This document shows, piece by piece, positions 11,884-19,387 of a stretch of DNA of 64,000 bases. This stretch comes from Ralstonia insidiosa (GTDB lineage Bacteria; Pseudomonadota; Gammaproteobacteria; Burkholderiales; Burkholderiaceae), in NCBI RefSeq assembly GCF_008801405.1, contig NZ_VZPV01000001.1:1984001-2048000 (forward strand). Direction: 5' to 3'. The notes under the pieces are model-generated. The model did no database searches, had not been told where the DNA came from, and saw only the letters and a program-made list of their open reading frames with translations. Position numbers and translations under genes: made by a program. The stretch's first letter is position 1; the number at the start of each line of letters is the position of its first letter.

Positions 11884-12456
11884 ATGACAACGTGCGTGGT
11901 AGTCAAGAAAGACGGCGAAGTGGCAATCGCAGCCGATTCGTTGGTGACCTTCGGTGATACGCGCTTGGCGCGCGGCTACGAGCAGAACCAGAAGATCTTC
12001 CAGGTGGGTGAGTCGCTGATTGCGCTGGCGGGTACGACGGCTCATTTTCCGGTCATGCGCAGTCTGCTGACCGGATTGGCCGATGAGTGCCGGCTCGGCA
12101 CGCGCGACGACGTCTTCCGGACCTTCCTCAAGGTGCACGAAAAGCTCAAGGACGAGTATTTCGTCAACACCAAGGAAGACGATGACGACCCCTACGAGTC
12201 GTCGCAGATCACCTGCCTGATCGCCAACGTAACTGGCATCTACGGCGTCTATTCGTACCGCGAGGTGTTTTCGTTCGACCGTTTCTGGGGTATCGGCTCG
12301 GGGCGCAATTTTGCGTTGGGCGCCATGTCGGCGGTGTTTGATATGCCGGGCAAGACGGCGGCGGATATCGCGCAGGTGGGCGTGTCCGCTGGCGTGGAGT
12401 TCGACAAGAGTTCGGGCGGCCCGATCGAAGTGCACACGATACGTCTGCAGGATTGA
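11884..12456 (+). CDS. Proteasome-like Ntn hydrolase, candidate BPH
   Basis: 190-aa protein of the proteasome beta / HslV fold. Removing Met exposes Thr1 (MTTCVVV). In mature numbering D17 is in IAADSL, and K36 in NQKIFQVG aligns with proteasome K33 (compare GKKLFQID in archaeal beta subunits), giving a Thr-Asp-Lys active site. A glycine-rich ALAGTTA strand follows, as in HslV (GFAGGTA). I assign it to the 'beta-proteobacteria proteasome homologue' group known to me from the literature, rather than HslV, because there is no hslU beside it and the region after residue 55 differs. It lies in the pdh operon between aceF and lpd, start ATG after a GAGG box, flanked by two hairpins. Substrates and any partner ATPase are unknown. 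Confidence 0.8.
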   Translation: MTTCVVVKKDGEVAIAADSLVTFGDTRLARGYEQNQKIFQVGESLIALAGTTAHFPVMRSLLTGLADECRLGTRDDVFRTFLKVHEKLKDEYFVNTKEDDDDPYESSQITCLIANVTGIYGVYSYREVFSFDRFWGIGSGRNFALGAMSAVFDMPGKTAADIAQVGVSAGVEFDKSSGGPIEVHTIRLQD

Positions 12457-12459
12457 AAG

Positions 12460-12492
12460 CGTCGGCGGCCAAGGCAGTGCCTGCAGCCGACG
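12460..12492 (+). other. Nested hairpin between the BPH gene and lpd
   Basis: Outer arms CGTCGGC (12460-12466) and GCCGACG (12486-12492) enclose AGGCA-G-TGCCT (12472-12482). No T run follows. It has the same two-storey shape as the hairpin at 11820-11851 on the other side of the gene. Confidence 0.5.
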
Positions 12493-12512
12493 ACAAGAAC
12501 AAGGAGTCAGGA

Positions 12513-14297
12513 ATGAGCGTGGTGGAAATCAAGGTGCCGGATATCGGCGACTACAAAGACGTGGACGTCATTGAAGTGATGGTGAAGGCGGGCGATGCCG
12601 TCACCGTCGATCAGGCGCTGATCACGCTGGAAACCGACAAGGCCACCATGGATGTGCCGTCGGATGTGGCCGGCAAGATTGTCGAAGTCAAGATCAAGGT
12701 GGGCGACAAGGTCAGCCAAGGCACGGTGATCGCTACGGCGGAAGCCGGCGCCGCTGCTGCACCCGCGGCGCCGGCCCAAGCACCGGCTCCTGCCGCAGCG
12801 CCTGCTGCCGCGCCGGCTGCATCGGCACCCGCACCGCAAGCCGCCAAGCACGCCGGCGGCGCGGACATCGAATGCGACATGCTCGTGCTGGGCTCCGGCC
12901 CGGGTGGTTATTCGGCAGCCTTCCGGAGTGCCGATCTGGGCATGAATACCGTGCTGGTCGAGCGCTTCTCCACGCTGGGCGGCGTCTGCCTGAACGTGGG
13001 TTGCATTCCGTCGAAGGCGCTGTTGCACACGGCCGCCGTGATGGAAGAAGTCAAGGCGATGGCCGCACACGGCATCGTCTACAGCGAGCCGAAGCTCGAC
13101 ATCGACCTGCTGCGCAAGCACAAGGAATCCGTGATCGGCAAGCTGACTGGCGGCCTGGCCGGCATGGCCAAGTCGCGCAAAGTGCAGGTCGTGCGTGGCG
13201 TCGGCACGTTCCTCGATCCGAACCACTTGGAAGTGCAAGTCACGGATGGCGCAGGCAAGGCTGTGACCGGCGAAAAGAAGGTCATCCGCTTCGCCAAGGC
13301 GATCATCGCCGCGGGTAGCGAGGCCGTAAAGCTGCCGTTCATCCCAGAGGATCCGCGTATCGTCGATTCGACCGGCGCGCTGGAGCTGCGTCAGGTGCCG
13401 GGCAAGATGCTGGTGATCGGCGGCGGCATCATCGGCCTGGAAATGGCCACGGTGTACAGCACGCTGGGCGCCCGCATCGACGTGGTGGAAATGCTCGACG
13501 GCCTGATGCAGGGCGCCGACCGCGACCTCGTCAAGGTGTGGGACAAGATGAACAAGGGCCGCTTCGACAAGGTCATGCTCAAGACCAAGACGGTCGGCGT
13601 CGAAGCCAAGCCGGACGGTATCTACGTCAAGTTCGAGGGTGAAGCCGCACCCGCCGAGCCGCAGCGCTACGACCTGGTGCTGGTGGCCGTGGGCCGCAGC
13701 CCGAACGGCAAGCGTATCGGCGCCGAGAAGGCTGGCGTGGCCGTGACCGACCGTGGTTTCATCGACGTGGACAAGCAGCAGCGCACCAACGTGCCGCACA
13801 TCTACGCGATCGGCGACATCGTCGGTCAGCCGATGCTGGCGCACAAGGCGGTGCACGAAGGCCACGTAGCTGCGGAAGCCGCGCATGGCGAGAAGGCGTA
13901 CTTCGATGCCAAGCAGATTCCGTCGGTCGCCTACACCGATCCGGAAGTGGCCTGGGCAGGTCTGACCGAAGACCAGTGCAAGGCGCAGGGCATCAAGTAC
14001 GGCAAGGGCGTGTTCCCCTGGGCTGCTTCGGGCCGCGCGATTGCCAACGGCCGCGACGAAGGCTTCACGAAGTTGATCTTCGACGAGGAAACGCACCGCA
14101 TCATCGGCGGCGGCATTGTCGGCACGCATGCGGGCGACCTCATCGGCGAAGTCTGCTTGGCCATCGAGATGGGCGCGGACGCCGTCGACATCGGCAAGAC
14201 CATCCACCCGCACCCGACGCTGGGTGAGTCGGTGGGCATGGCAGCGGAGATCTACGAAGGTGTTTGCACGGATGTGCCGCCCGCTCGTAAGCGCTGA
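12513..14297 (+). CDS. lpd: Dihydrolipoamide dehydrogenase (E3) with N-terminal lipoyl domain
   Basis: 594-aa FAD/NAD flavoprotein that reoxidises dihydrolipoyl groups of the PDH complex. Residues 1-80 are a lipoyl domain with K43 in ETDKATMDVPS, then an Ala/Pro linker to about 115. The E3 body starts with the FAD-binding LGSGPGGYSAAF, has the redox disulfide in GGVCLNVGCIPSK (about C160 and C165), the NAD-site VIGGGIIGLE and the C-terminal HPHPTLGES with the active-site His. Standard E3 is about 475 aa, so the extension is real; fused E3 of this kind is known from PdhL of Ralstonia and Neisseria. The start is fixed by AAGGAG at 12501-12506. Confidence 0.97.
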   Translation: MSVVEIKVPDIGDYKDVDVIEVMVKAGDAVTVDQALITLETDKATMDVPSDVAGKIVEVKIKVGDKVSQGTVIATAEAGAAAAPAAPAQAPAPAAAPAAAPAASAPAPQAAKHAGGADIECDMLVLGSGPGGYSAAFRSADLGMNTVLVERFSTLGGVCLNVGCIPSKALLHTAAVMEEVKAMAAHGIVYSEPKLDIDLLRKHKESVIGKLTGGLAGMAKSRKVQVVRGVGTFLDPNHLEVQVTDGAGKAVTGEKKVIRFAKAIIAAGSEAVKLPFIPEDPRIVDSTGALELRQVPGKMLVIGGGIIGLEMATVYSTLGARIDVVEMLDGLMQGADRDLVKVWDKMNKGRFDKVMLKTKTVGVEAKPDGIYVKFEGEAAPAEPQRYDLVLVAVGRSPNGKRIGAEKAGVAVTDRGFIDVDKQQRTNVPHIYAIGDIVGQPMLAHKAVHEGHVAAEAAHGEKAYFDAKQIPSVAYTDPEVAWAGLTEDQCKAQGIKYGKGVFPWAASGRAIANGRDEGFTKLIFDEETHRIIGGGIVGTHAGDLIGEVCLAIEMGADAVDIGKTIHPHPTLGESVGMAAEIYEGVCTDVPPARKR

Positions 14298-14354
14298 TCT
14301 GCAATTAACCGTCTTGTTTTTAGGGCAACCCAAAGACTAAGCCGGCAAAACGGG

Positions 14355-14386
14355 AAGGGCCGCTCAATTGGGCGGCCCTTCTTGTT
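14355..14386 (+). terminator. Intrinsic terminator of the pdh operon
   Basis: AAGGGCCGC and GCGGCCCTT with a 7-8 nt loop, followed by CTTGTTT. It lies 57 bp after lpd and before the convergent membrane-protein gene. Confidence 0.8.
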
Positions 14387-14401
14387 TGTACGCGGGACGG
14401 C

Positions 14402-14962
14402 TCAGTGCCGGGGTTCGGCGCGGCGACGATGCCGGCGTAGTAAGCGCAGCGTTGCGGTCAGCCGCCGCCAAGCCAACCGCATCAGCCCATGGCGATGCGC
14501 CCGCCAGATGGCAATGCGTGCTTGCAGGGTTTGCCATGTTGGCGTGGCGCGCAGTGCGGTGACCATGCGGCGCTTCCAGTTCAGGAACGCAGTTTCCCAA
14601 CGGAGATACCACGCGATCGTGTGCAGTTGCGGGCGGACGACGTAGTAGATACGGGCGCCCAGCGCGGTGCTGACCACTTTTGCCAAGACCAGCACCAGCG
14701 TCCCTGCGACTACCTTGCCGCGCGCCAACACGTAAAAGGCGGCCAGCTTGAAGGGCAACAGCACTAGCATCGGCAGGATAAATACGCACAGCGCCTCGAT
14801 GGGCTCAAACGTGGCCAACCTGCGCTCTGCGACCTGGACCCACGGGTGCCTCACCAGTCGCTCAGTTGCCCGCAGCATGGCGTTCCAGATCCATTCTTCG
14901 AAGAGCAGGATGAGCGCAGCCAGGAAGATCAGGCCGCGTTTGACCAGGGATTCGCGGGACAT
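14402..14962 (-). CDS. Membrane protein of unknown function
   Basis: 186 aa from the ATG at 14962 (MSRESLVKRG). It has hydrophobic helices at about residues 9-22 (LIFLAALILLFEEWIW), 55-75 (LCVFILPMLVLLPFKLAAFYVL) and 79-97 (VVAGTLVLVLAKVVSTALGA). The tail is very rich in Arg and Trp, ending RLLRRHRRRAEPRH. The frame is open back to 15058, but those 32 residues are low-complexity and lack a Shine-Dalgarno. I do not recognise a named family. It stands alone between the pdh terminator and an orphan terminator. Confidence 0.7.
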   Translation of the reverse strand: MSRESLVKRGLIFLAALILLFEEWIWNAMLRATERLVRHPWVQVAERRLATFEPIEALCVFILPMLVLLPFKLAAFYVLARGKVVAGTLVLVLAKVVSTALGARIYYVVRPQLHTIAWYLRWETAFLNWKRRMVTALRATPTWQTLQARIAIWRAHRHGLMRLAWRRLTATLRLLRRHRRRAEPRH

Positions 14963-15057
14963 CGGCGTTGGGCTGGGGCGGTAATCCGCAATATAGGATG
15001 GAGCGCCGGGCATCCACAAAAGTTCGCAGCTTGAAGCGCTGGGGCGATTCGAGCGCA

Positions 15058-15083
15058 CACAAAAAACCCGGCCGAGGCCGGGT
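15058..15083 (-). terminator. Strong intrinsic terminator with no gene before it
   Basis: ACCCGGCC-GA-GGCCGGGT (15066-15083), followed on the minus strand by TTTTTT. phaP upstream already ends at its own terminator (15244-15270), so this one has no known client in the intervening 160 bp. See the findings for a possible small RNA. Confidence 0.75.
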
Positions 15084-15243
15084 CAAAGGTACCCACTGAT
15101 CACCACTGAGGACAGGTTTTCTCTGGCGGTACCGAGGAGACAAACTAACGAACACAGTGGAATTGACTGCTGGGCGCGCGTTTCGGTTCCGCGCAAATGC
15201 ACGCAAACGATATGTTTGGAGGATGGATTCGAGCGCCCAAAAC

Positions 15244-15270
15244 AAAACGGGCCTCCCGAAGGAGGCCCGC
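15244..15270 (-). terminator. Intrinsic terminator of phaP
   Basis: CGGGCCTCC-CGAA-GGAGGCCCG. Read on the minus strand it has a tetraloop and is followed by TTTTG. It starts 24 bp after the phaP stop. Confidence 0.85.
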
Positions 15271-15293
15271 TTGAGCAGAAAACTTCAGACCGA

Positions 15294-15872
15294 TTAGGCA
15301 GCGGTCGTGGTCTTCTTGCTGGTGGCAGCACGCGCTTGAGCCGAAGCTTGGGCGGTTGCCTTGCTGGCAGCGTTGGCAGCAGCGTGGAAGTTGCTTTCAG
15401 CCAGTTCCACAGCTTGCTTGGTGGCCTTTTGGACCGAGTCGTACGCGTTGTTGGCGGCCGACAGAGCCGACTTCACCAGGGCAACAGCCGATTCCGAACC
15501 AGCCGGGGCGTTCTTCGACACGTTGTCGACCAGCGCTTGCAGCTTGCGGCTGTTTTCGGCGATCTGCGATTCAGCAGCCTTGCTGAATTCGGTTTGCGTG
15601 TCCGAAGCGATTTCGTACAGGTGGCGGCTGTAAGCCAGAACCTTTTCAGCCAGCGGCTGAACGGCAGCGGTTTGCACCGACAGCAGTTCTTGTGCGTCTT
15701 TGGCGGTGAGGGCCTTCTTGGCGTGCTCGACGTTTTCGGCCAGGGTAGCCTTGACGACTTGCAGGTTCAGTTCGACCAGTTTCTCGACGCCTTCAAAAGC
15801 CTTGTTGGTCAGGCCAAAGAAGGTTTCCAGGTTGGCCTTGTGCGCCGCAGCGATCTGTTCCTGAGTCAGCAT
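15294..15872 (-). CDS. phaP: Phasin, PHA granule-associated protein
   Basis: 192 aa, the same length as PhaP1 of R. eutropha. Begins MLTQEQIAAAHKANLETFFG and is helical throughout, with the phasin core LVELNLQVVKATLAENVEHAKKAL. The tail, rich in Ala, Thr and Lys, ends SKKTTTAA. Phasins coat polyhydroxyalkanoate granules and limit their size. The start is the ATG at 15872, preceded by GGAGAG, not the further upstream ATG at 15890. Upstream lie PhaR-like sites, and PhaR itself is encoded at 45479. There is a single gene in this unit. Confidence 0.95.
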   Translation of the reverse strand: MLTQEQIAAAHKANLETFFGLTNKAFEGVEKLVELNLQVVKATLAENVEHAKKALTAKDAQELLSVQTAAVQPLAEKVLAYSRHLYEIASDTQTEFSKAAESQIAENSRKLQALVDNVSKNAPAGSESAVALVKSALSAANNAYDSVQKATKQAVELAESNFHAAANAASKATAQASAQARAATSKKTTTAA

Positions 15873-16001
15873 GTTGTCTCTCCAATGCAAGGTGGACGGG
15901 GGGAATCAAAATCAAAAATTTAGATCGCCCAGATGTACAAAGCATGACGGTCTGCGTCGGGCCTTCCAGGCGACATCGCGATGGCTTAGTGATGGTGCAT
16001 C

Positions 16002-16013
16002 GCAACAATTCCA
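16002..16013. promoter_or_regulatory. Candidate PhaR operator 1
   Basis: GCAACAATTCCA fits at all 12 positions the degenerate PhaR consensus I recall for the R. eutropha phaP1 promoter (GCAMMAAWTMMD). It also begins the inverted repeat CAACAAT-TCC-ATTGTTG. It lies about 130 bp upstream of the phaP start. Confidence 0.6.
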
Positions 16014-16046
16014 TTGTTGTTGAACGTCAAACCAGTGTCAAGCATC

Positions 16047-16069
16047 TTTTGTGCATCGCACAAAAATCA
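16047..16069. promoter_or_regulatory. Candidate PhaR operator 2 with inverted repeat
   Basis: TTTTGTGC-ATC-GCACAAAA is a perfect 8-bp inverted repeat. Its right arm runs into GCACAAAAATCA (16058-16069), which matches the recalled PhaR consensus at 10 of 12 positions. Confidence 0.5.
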
Positions 16070-16277
16070 GAATCGGCTGATTTTTCGTGCACAGGAATTG
16101 CGCGACAAACCGTTTGGCATAACTTTTTGTGGCAAAAGAATGCGCATTATTGGTGCGCGACGAACTTGCCTGGATGCCTTTGATGGCAGTTCCGTCTCAA
16201 AAAACATACTGTCGCAGCCTAGGTTAGGATGCGTCCGTTCGCCAATTCTGTTGCGCTGCAATTATTTGTGATCTCTT

Positions 16278-17240
16278 ATGCGAGCGTTCTATACCGATCA
16301 CTTTGTGCTGCCGCTGCCCCCTGGTCACCGGTTTCCGATGCGTAAATACAGTGCGTTACGCGAGCGGGTATTGACCGAGGTGCCCGGGTTGGCGATGCAC
16401 GAAGCGCCGCGCGCCGACGACCAGGCTTTGCTGCTGGCGCATGCGCCTGATTATGTCCAGGCGGTGAGTGCCGGCCAGCTGGATCCGGCGCGTCAGCGTG
16501 AAATCGGCTTTCCGTGGTCGCCGGAGATGGTGGAGCGGAGCCGCCGGTCCGCCGGCGCAACGATGGCAGCTTGTGAAGCCGCGATGACCGACGGTGTTGC
16601 CGTCAATCTGGCGGGCGGTACGCACCATGCCTATGCCGACAAGGGCGCCGGTTTTTGTGTCTTCAACGACGCGGCCATCGCTTCTCGTTGGATGCAGCGT
16701 CAGCCGGGCAGGGCGCCCGCAGAGTTTCCCGTCGCCATCGTTGATCTGGATGTGCACCAGGGCAATGGCACCGCGTCGATCCTGCGCGACGATGCCTCGG
16801 TATTCACGTTGTCGGTGCATGGTGAGAAGAACTACCCGTTCCGCAAGGAGGCGTCCGACCTGGATGTGGGCCTGCACGACGGCTGCGGCGATCACGACTA
16901 TCTGGAAGCCCTGACCGGTGCGCTCGACATCCTGGCCGGGCGCTTCAAGCCTAGCCTCATCATTTACCTGGCTGGCGCCGATCCGCACGAAGGTGATCGC
17001 CTGGGGCGGCTCAAGCTGACGATGGCAGGGCTGGCCGCACGCGACCAGCAGGTGTTCGATTTTGCATATCAACGGCGGATTCCGATTGCCGTTACCATGG
17101 CGGGCGGCTATGGCAACAATATCGACGACACCGTAGCCGTCCACGCGCAGACGATCGCGCTGGCTGCCCGGCATGCACGGCGTTGGGCGGCACGCGACGA
17201 GGCTGTCACCGCATCGATCTCTCTTCCGCTTTCCGTATGA
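16278..17240 (+). CDS. Histone deacetylase-family (AcuC-like) zinc hydrolase
   Basis: 320-aa arginase/deacetylase-fold protein. The His pair is in AGGTHHAY (about H116-H117). The zinc ligands are in VDLDVHQGN (about residues 155-159) and in LAGADPHEGDRLG (about 235), and the catalytic-site Tyr is in AGGYGNN near the end. The short length and opening (FYTDHFVLPLPPGHRFPMRKY) resemble class IV (HDAC11-like) bacterial members, which remove acyl groups from small molecules or lysines. The substrate is unknown. Its stop overlaps the start of the DMT transporter gene by ATGA, indicating translational coupling. Confidence 0.9.
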   Translation: MRAFYTDHFVLPLPPGHRFPMRKYSALRERVLTEVPGLAMHEAPRADDQALLLAHAPDYVQAVSAGQLDPARQREIGFPWSPEMVERSRRSAGATMAACEAAMTDGVAVNLAGGTHHAYADKGAGFCVFNDAAIASRWMQRQPGRAPAEFPVAIVDLDVHQGNGTASILRDDASVFTLSVHGEKNYPFRKEASDLDVGLHDGCGDHDYLEALTGALDILAGRFKPSLIIYLAGADPHEGDRLGRLKLTMAGLAARDQQVFDFAYQRRIPIAVTMAGGYGNNIDDTVAVHAQTIALAARHARRWAARDEAVTASISLPLSV

Positions 17241-18154
17241 CCCAAGCGTATTCCGCAGCGCCTGTGCCGGCCCGCGATTCCCTGTTCGTGGCCGCCATGC
17301 CGTGGCTGTTCGTGCTGATCTGGAGCACGGGCTTTATCGTGGCCAAGTACGGCATGCCGTACGCCGAGCCGATCACCTTCCTTTTCCTTAGATTTGTTGG
17401 TGTGCTGGTGTGCCTGCTGCCGCTCGTGTGGTTGGCGCGGGTGCCGCTGCCGCGCCGCGCGGGCACGAAGGAAGTCGATTGGGCAACCGTCGGCCACCTC
17501 GCTGTCGCGGGTGTGCTGATGCAGTGGGGCTACCTGGCTGGCGTGTGGGCGGCAGTCAAGCTGGGCATGCCGGCGGGCATGACGGCGCTGATTGTCGGCA
17601 TGCAGCCGATTCTCACGGCCTTGTATGTATCCATGCGCGGCGAGCGCGTAACGGGCCGCCAGTGGCTGGGTCTGCTGTGCGGTATCGCCGGGGTGGGGTT
17701 GGTGGTGGCGAACAAGCTGCACTTGGCCGGCGTGGGCGTGACGACGCTGACGCTGTGCGTGGGCGCGCTGCTGTCGATCACGATTGGCACGCTATATCAG
17801 AAGCGCCATTGCCCGGTGTTTGATTTACGCATGGGGGCATGCGTTCAGTTCGGCGCGTCGGCGCTGCTGTGCCTGCCGTTCATGTTCCTGTTCGAGACGC
17901 GCGAGGTGCACTGGACTGCGCAGATGATCGGCTCGCTAGTGTGGTCCGTGCTGGCGCTGTCCATCGGTGCAATCTCGCTGCTGTTCGTGCTGATCCGCAA
18001 GGGCGCGGCGACCAAGGTGACGTCGCTGCTTTACCTGACGCCGCCCACGACTGCGGTGATGGCCTGGGCGCTCTTTGGCGAGCGCTTTCCGCCGCTGGCC
18101 GCACTCGGCATGGTGATCGCTGCGTGCGGTGTGGCGCTGGTGATCCGCAAGTAA
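17237..18154 (+). CDS. DMT-superfamily (EamA) permease
   Basis: 305-aa inner-membrane protein with ten predicted helices in two EamA repeats (FVLIWSTGFIVAKYGMPYAEP begins the first, and SLLYLTPPTTAVMAWALFGE is typical of the second). The family exports amino acids, metabolites or drugs. The start is ATG in an ATGA overlap with the preceding gene rather than the upstream frame at 17183. The substrate is unknown. It is part of a compact unit with the deacetylase-like gene. Confidence 0.88.
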   Translation: MTQAYSAAPVPARDSLFVAAMPWLFVLIWSTGFIVAKYGMPYAEPITFLFLRFVGVLVCLLPLVWLARVPLPRRAGTKEVDWATVGHLAVAGVLMQWGYLAGVWAAVKLGMPAGMTALIVGMQPILTALYVSMRGERVTGRQWLGLLCGIAGVGLVVANKLHLAGVGVTTLTLCVGALLSITIGTLYQKRHCPVFDLRMGACVQFGASALLCLPFMFLFETREVHWTAQMIGSLVWSVLALSIGAISLLFVLIRKGAATKVTSLLYLTPPTTAVMAWALFGERFPPLAALGMVIAACGVALVIRK

Positions 18155-18220
18155 GCGCCGCTGACTTGAAACCGGCTGGCGTATCCTCGTAGTTTTCCAA
18201 TCTTCAGAGCGCACGCCAGC

Positions 18221-18664
18221 ATGAGCACGCCCCGACAGACGCGCGACGATTACCGCCACTTCCACACCATCACCACACGCTGGATGGACAACGACGTCTA
18301 CGGCCACGTCAACAACGTCGTCTACTACAGCTACTTCGACACCGTGGTGAACGCCTACCTGATCGAGCAGGGCGTTCTAAATCCCGAACGCAGCGACACC
18401 ATCGGCCTCGTCATCGAAACACAGTGCAATTACTTCGCGCCGCTGTCGTTTCCCGATCCGGTGGTCGCCGGCTTGCGCGTTGCGCGCCTGGGCAACACCA
18501 GCGTGCGCTATGAGGTGGGGTTGTTCCGAGGCGATGCGCATGAGGCAGCAGCGCAAGGGCATTTTGTACACGTCTACGTCGATCGTGAAACGCGCCGTCC
18601 GGTGCCGCTGCCAGAGGCGTTGCGCGCCGTGCTCGAACCGTTGGTCGCCAACATCACCGCCTGA
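18221..18664 (+). CDS. Acyl-CoA thioesterase, 4-hydroxybenzoyl-CoA type (hotdog fold)
   Basis: 147 aa. The signature WMDNDVYGHVNNVVYYSYFDT, near residues 19-39, carries the catalytic Asp and the helix of the YbgC/FadM hotdog family. The family hydrolyses acyl-CoA thioesters in the cytosol. It is followed after 15 bp by the nitroreductase gene, so the two are probably cotranscribed. The substrate chain length cannot be inferred. Confidence 0.87.
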   Translation: MSTPRQTRDDYRHFHTITTRWMDNDVYGHVNNVVYYSYFDTVVNAYLIEQGVLNPERSDTIGLVIETQCNYFAPLSFPDPVVAGLRVARLGNTSVRYEVGLFRGDAHEAAAQGHFVHVYVDRETRRPVPLPEALRAVLEPLVANITA

Positions 18665-18679
18665 GTTACCTGCCTTGTC

Positions 18680-19387
18680 ATGAGCGATCGACGCCCCAGC
18701 CCTACCGAGGTCGAGCTCGTCGACCAAGCCATCACGTCGCGCCGTTCGATTCGCGCGTTCCTGCCCAAGCCGGTTGCGCGCGAGGACATCGAAGCCATTC
18801 TGGATGTCGCGCGCCGTGCACCTTCAGGCAGTAATACGCAGCCATGGAAGGTCTACGTGCTGACGGGCGAGTCGAAGGCGCGGCTGTCGGAATCCGTACT
18901 GGCTGCATACGATCATCCGGAGGTCGATACGCCGCATCGCGAGGAGTATCCGTACTACCCGCGCACGTGGGTCGATCCGTATCAAAGCCGCCGGCGGAAA
19001 GTGGGTTGGGACCTATACAGCCTGCTCGGCATCGGCCGTGCAGAGAAGGAGCGCATGCATGCACAGCACGCGCGTAACTTTCGCTTCTTCGATGCGCCCG
19101 TCGGCCTCATCTTCAGCATCGATCGCGTGATGGAGCAAGGCAGCTGGCTCGACTACGGCATGTTCCTCGAGGCCGTGATGGTGGCGGCACGTGCACGCGG
19201 CATCGATACGTGTCCGCAAGCGGCCTTCACGCAATTCCATCGAATCATCAAAGCGCACCTGGCGTTGCCTGATGACGAAATGGTCGTGTGCGGTATGTCG
19301 ATGGGGTATGCAGACCGGTCCGCCATCGAAAACACGCTCGTCACCGAGCGAGCACCTGTCTCCGAGTTCACTCGCTTCTTCGATTGA
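18680..19387 (+). CDS. Nitroreductase-family FMN oxidoreductase
   Basis: 235 aa. The N-terminal SRRSIRAFLPKPV is the FMN phosphate-binding arginine motif, and RRAPSGSNTQPWKVYVLTG continues the fold. A second FMN loop is in CGMSMGYAD near 210. Members reduce nitro compounds or quinones, or dehalogenate, with NAD(P)H. The tail ERAPVSEFTRFFD is like that of nitrobenzoate-reductase-type members. The physiological substrate is unknown. Confidence 0.88.
   Translation: MSDRRPSPTEVELVDQAITSRRSIRAFLPKPVAREDIEAILDVARRAPSGSNTQPWKVYVLTGESKARLSESVLAAYDHPEVDTPHREEYPYYPRTWVDPYQSRRRKVGWDLYSLLGIGRAEKERMHAQHARNFRFFDAPVGLIFSIDRVMEQGSWLDYGMFLEAVMVAARARGIDTCPQAAFTQFHRIIKAHLALPDDEMVVCGMSMGYADRSAIENTLVTERAPVSEFTRFFD

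Larger units (their letters stand above)
15873..16277. other. 405-bp intergenic region, phaP control region
   Basis: Divergent spacer between phaP and the deacetylase-like gene. It is clearly more AT-rich than its neighbours and holds two PhaR-like repeats (16002-16013, 16058-16069), a perfect inverted repeat at 16047-16065, and the decamer GTGCATCGCA twice (15996, 16051). No convincing ORF is present. Confidence 0.6.

Noticed and set aside
11884..12456. HslV as the name of the proteasome-like gene
   Set aside because: Shares the active-site region, but HslV is normally followed by hslU, which is absent here, and the chain after residue 55 does not follow HslV.
15083..15331. 82-codon minus-strand frame between phaP and the orphan terminator
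   Set aside because: It starts inside phaP, crosses its terminator, and has no Shine-Dalgarno or recognisable features. A non-coding RNA is a better reading.
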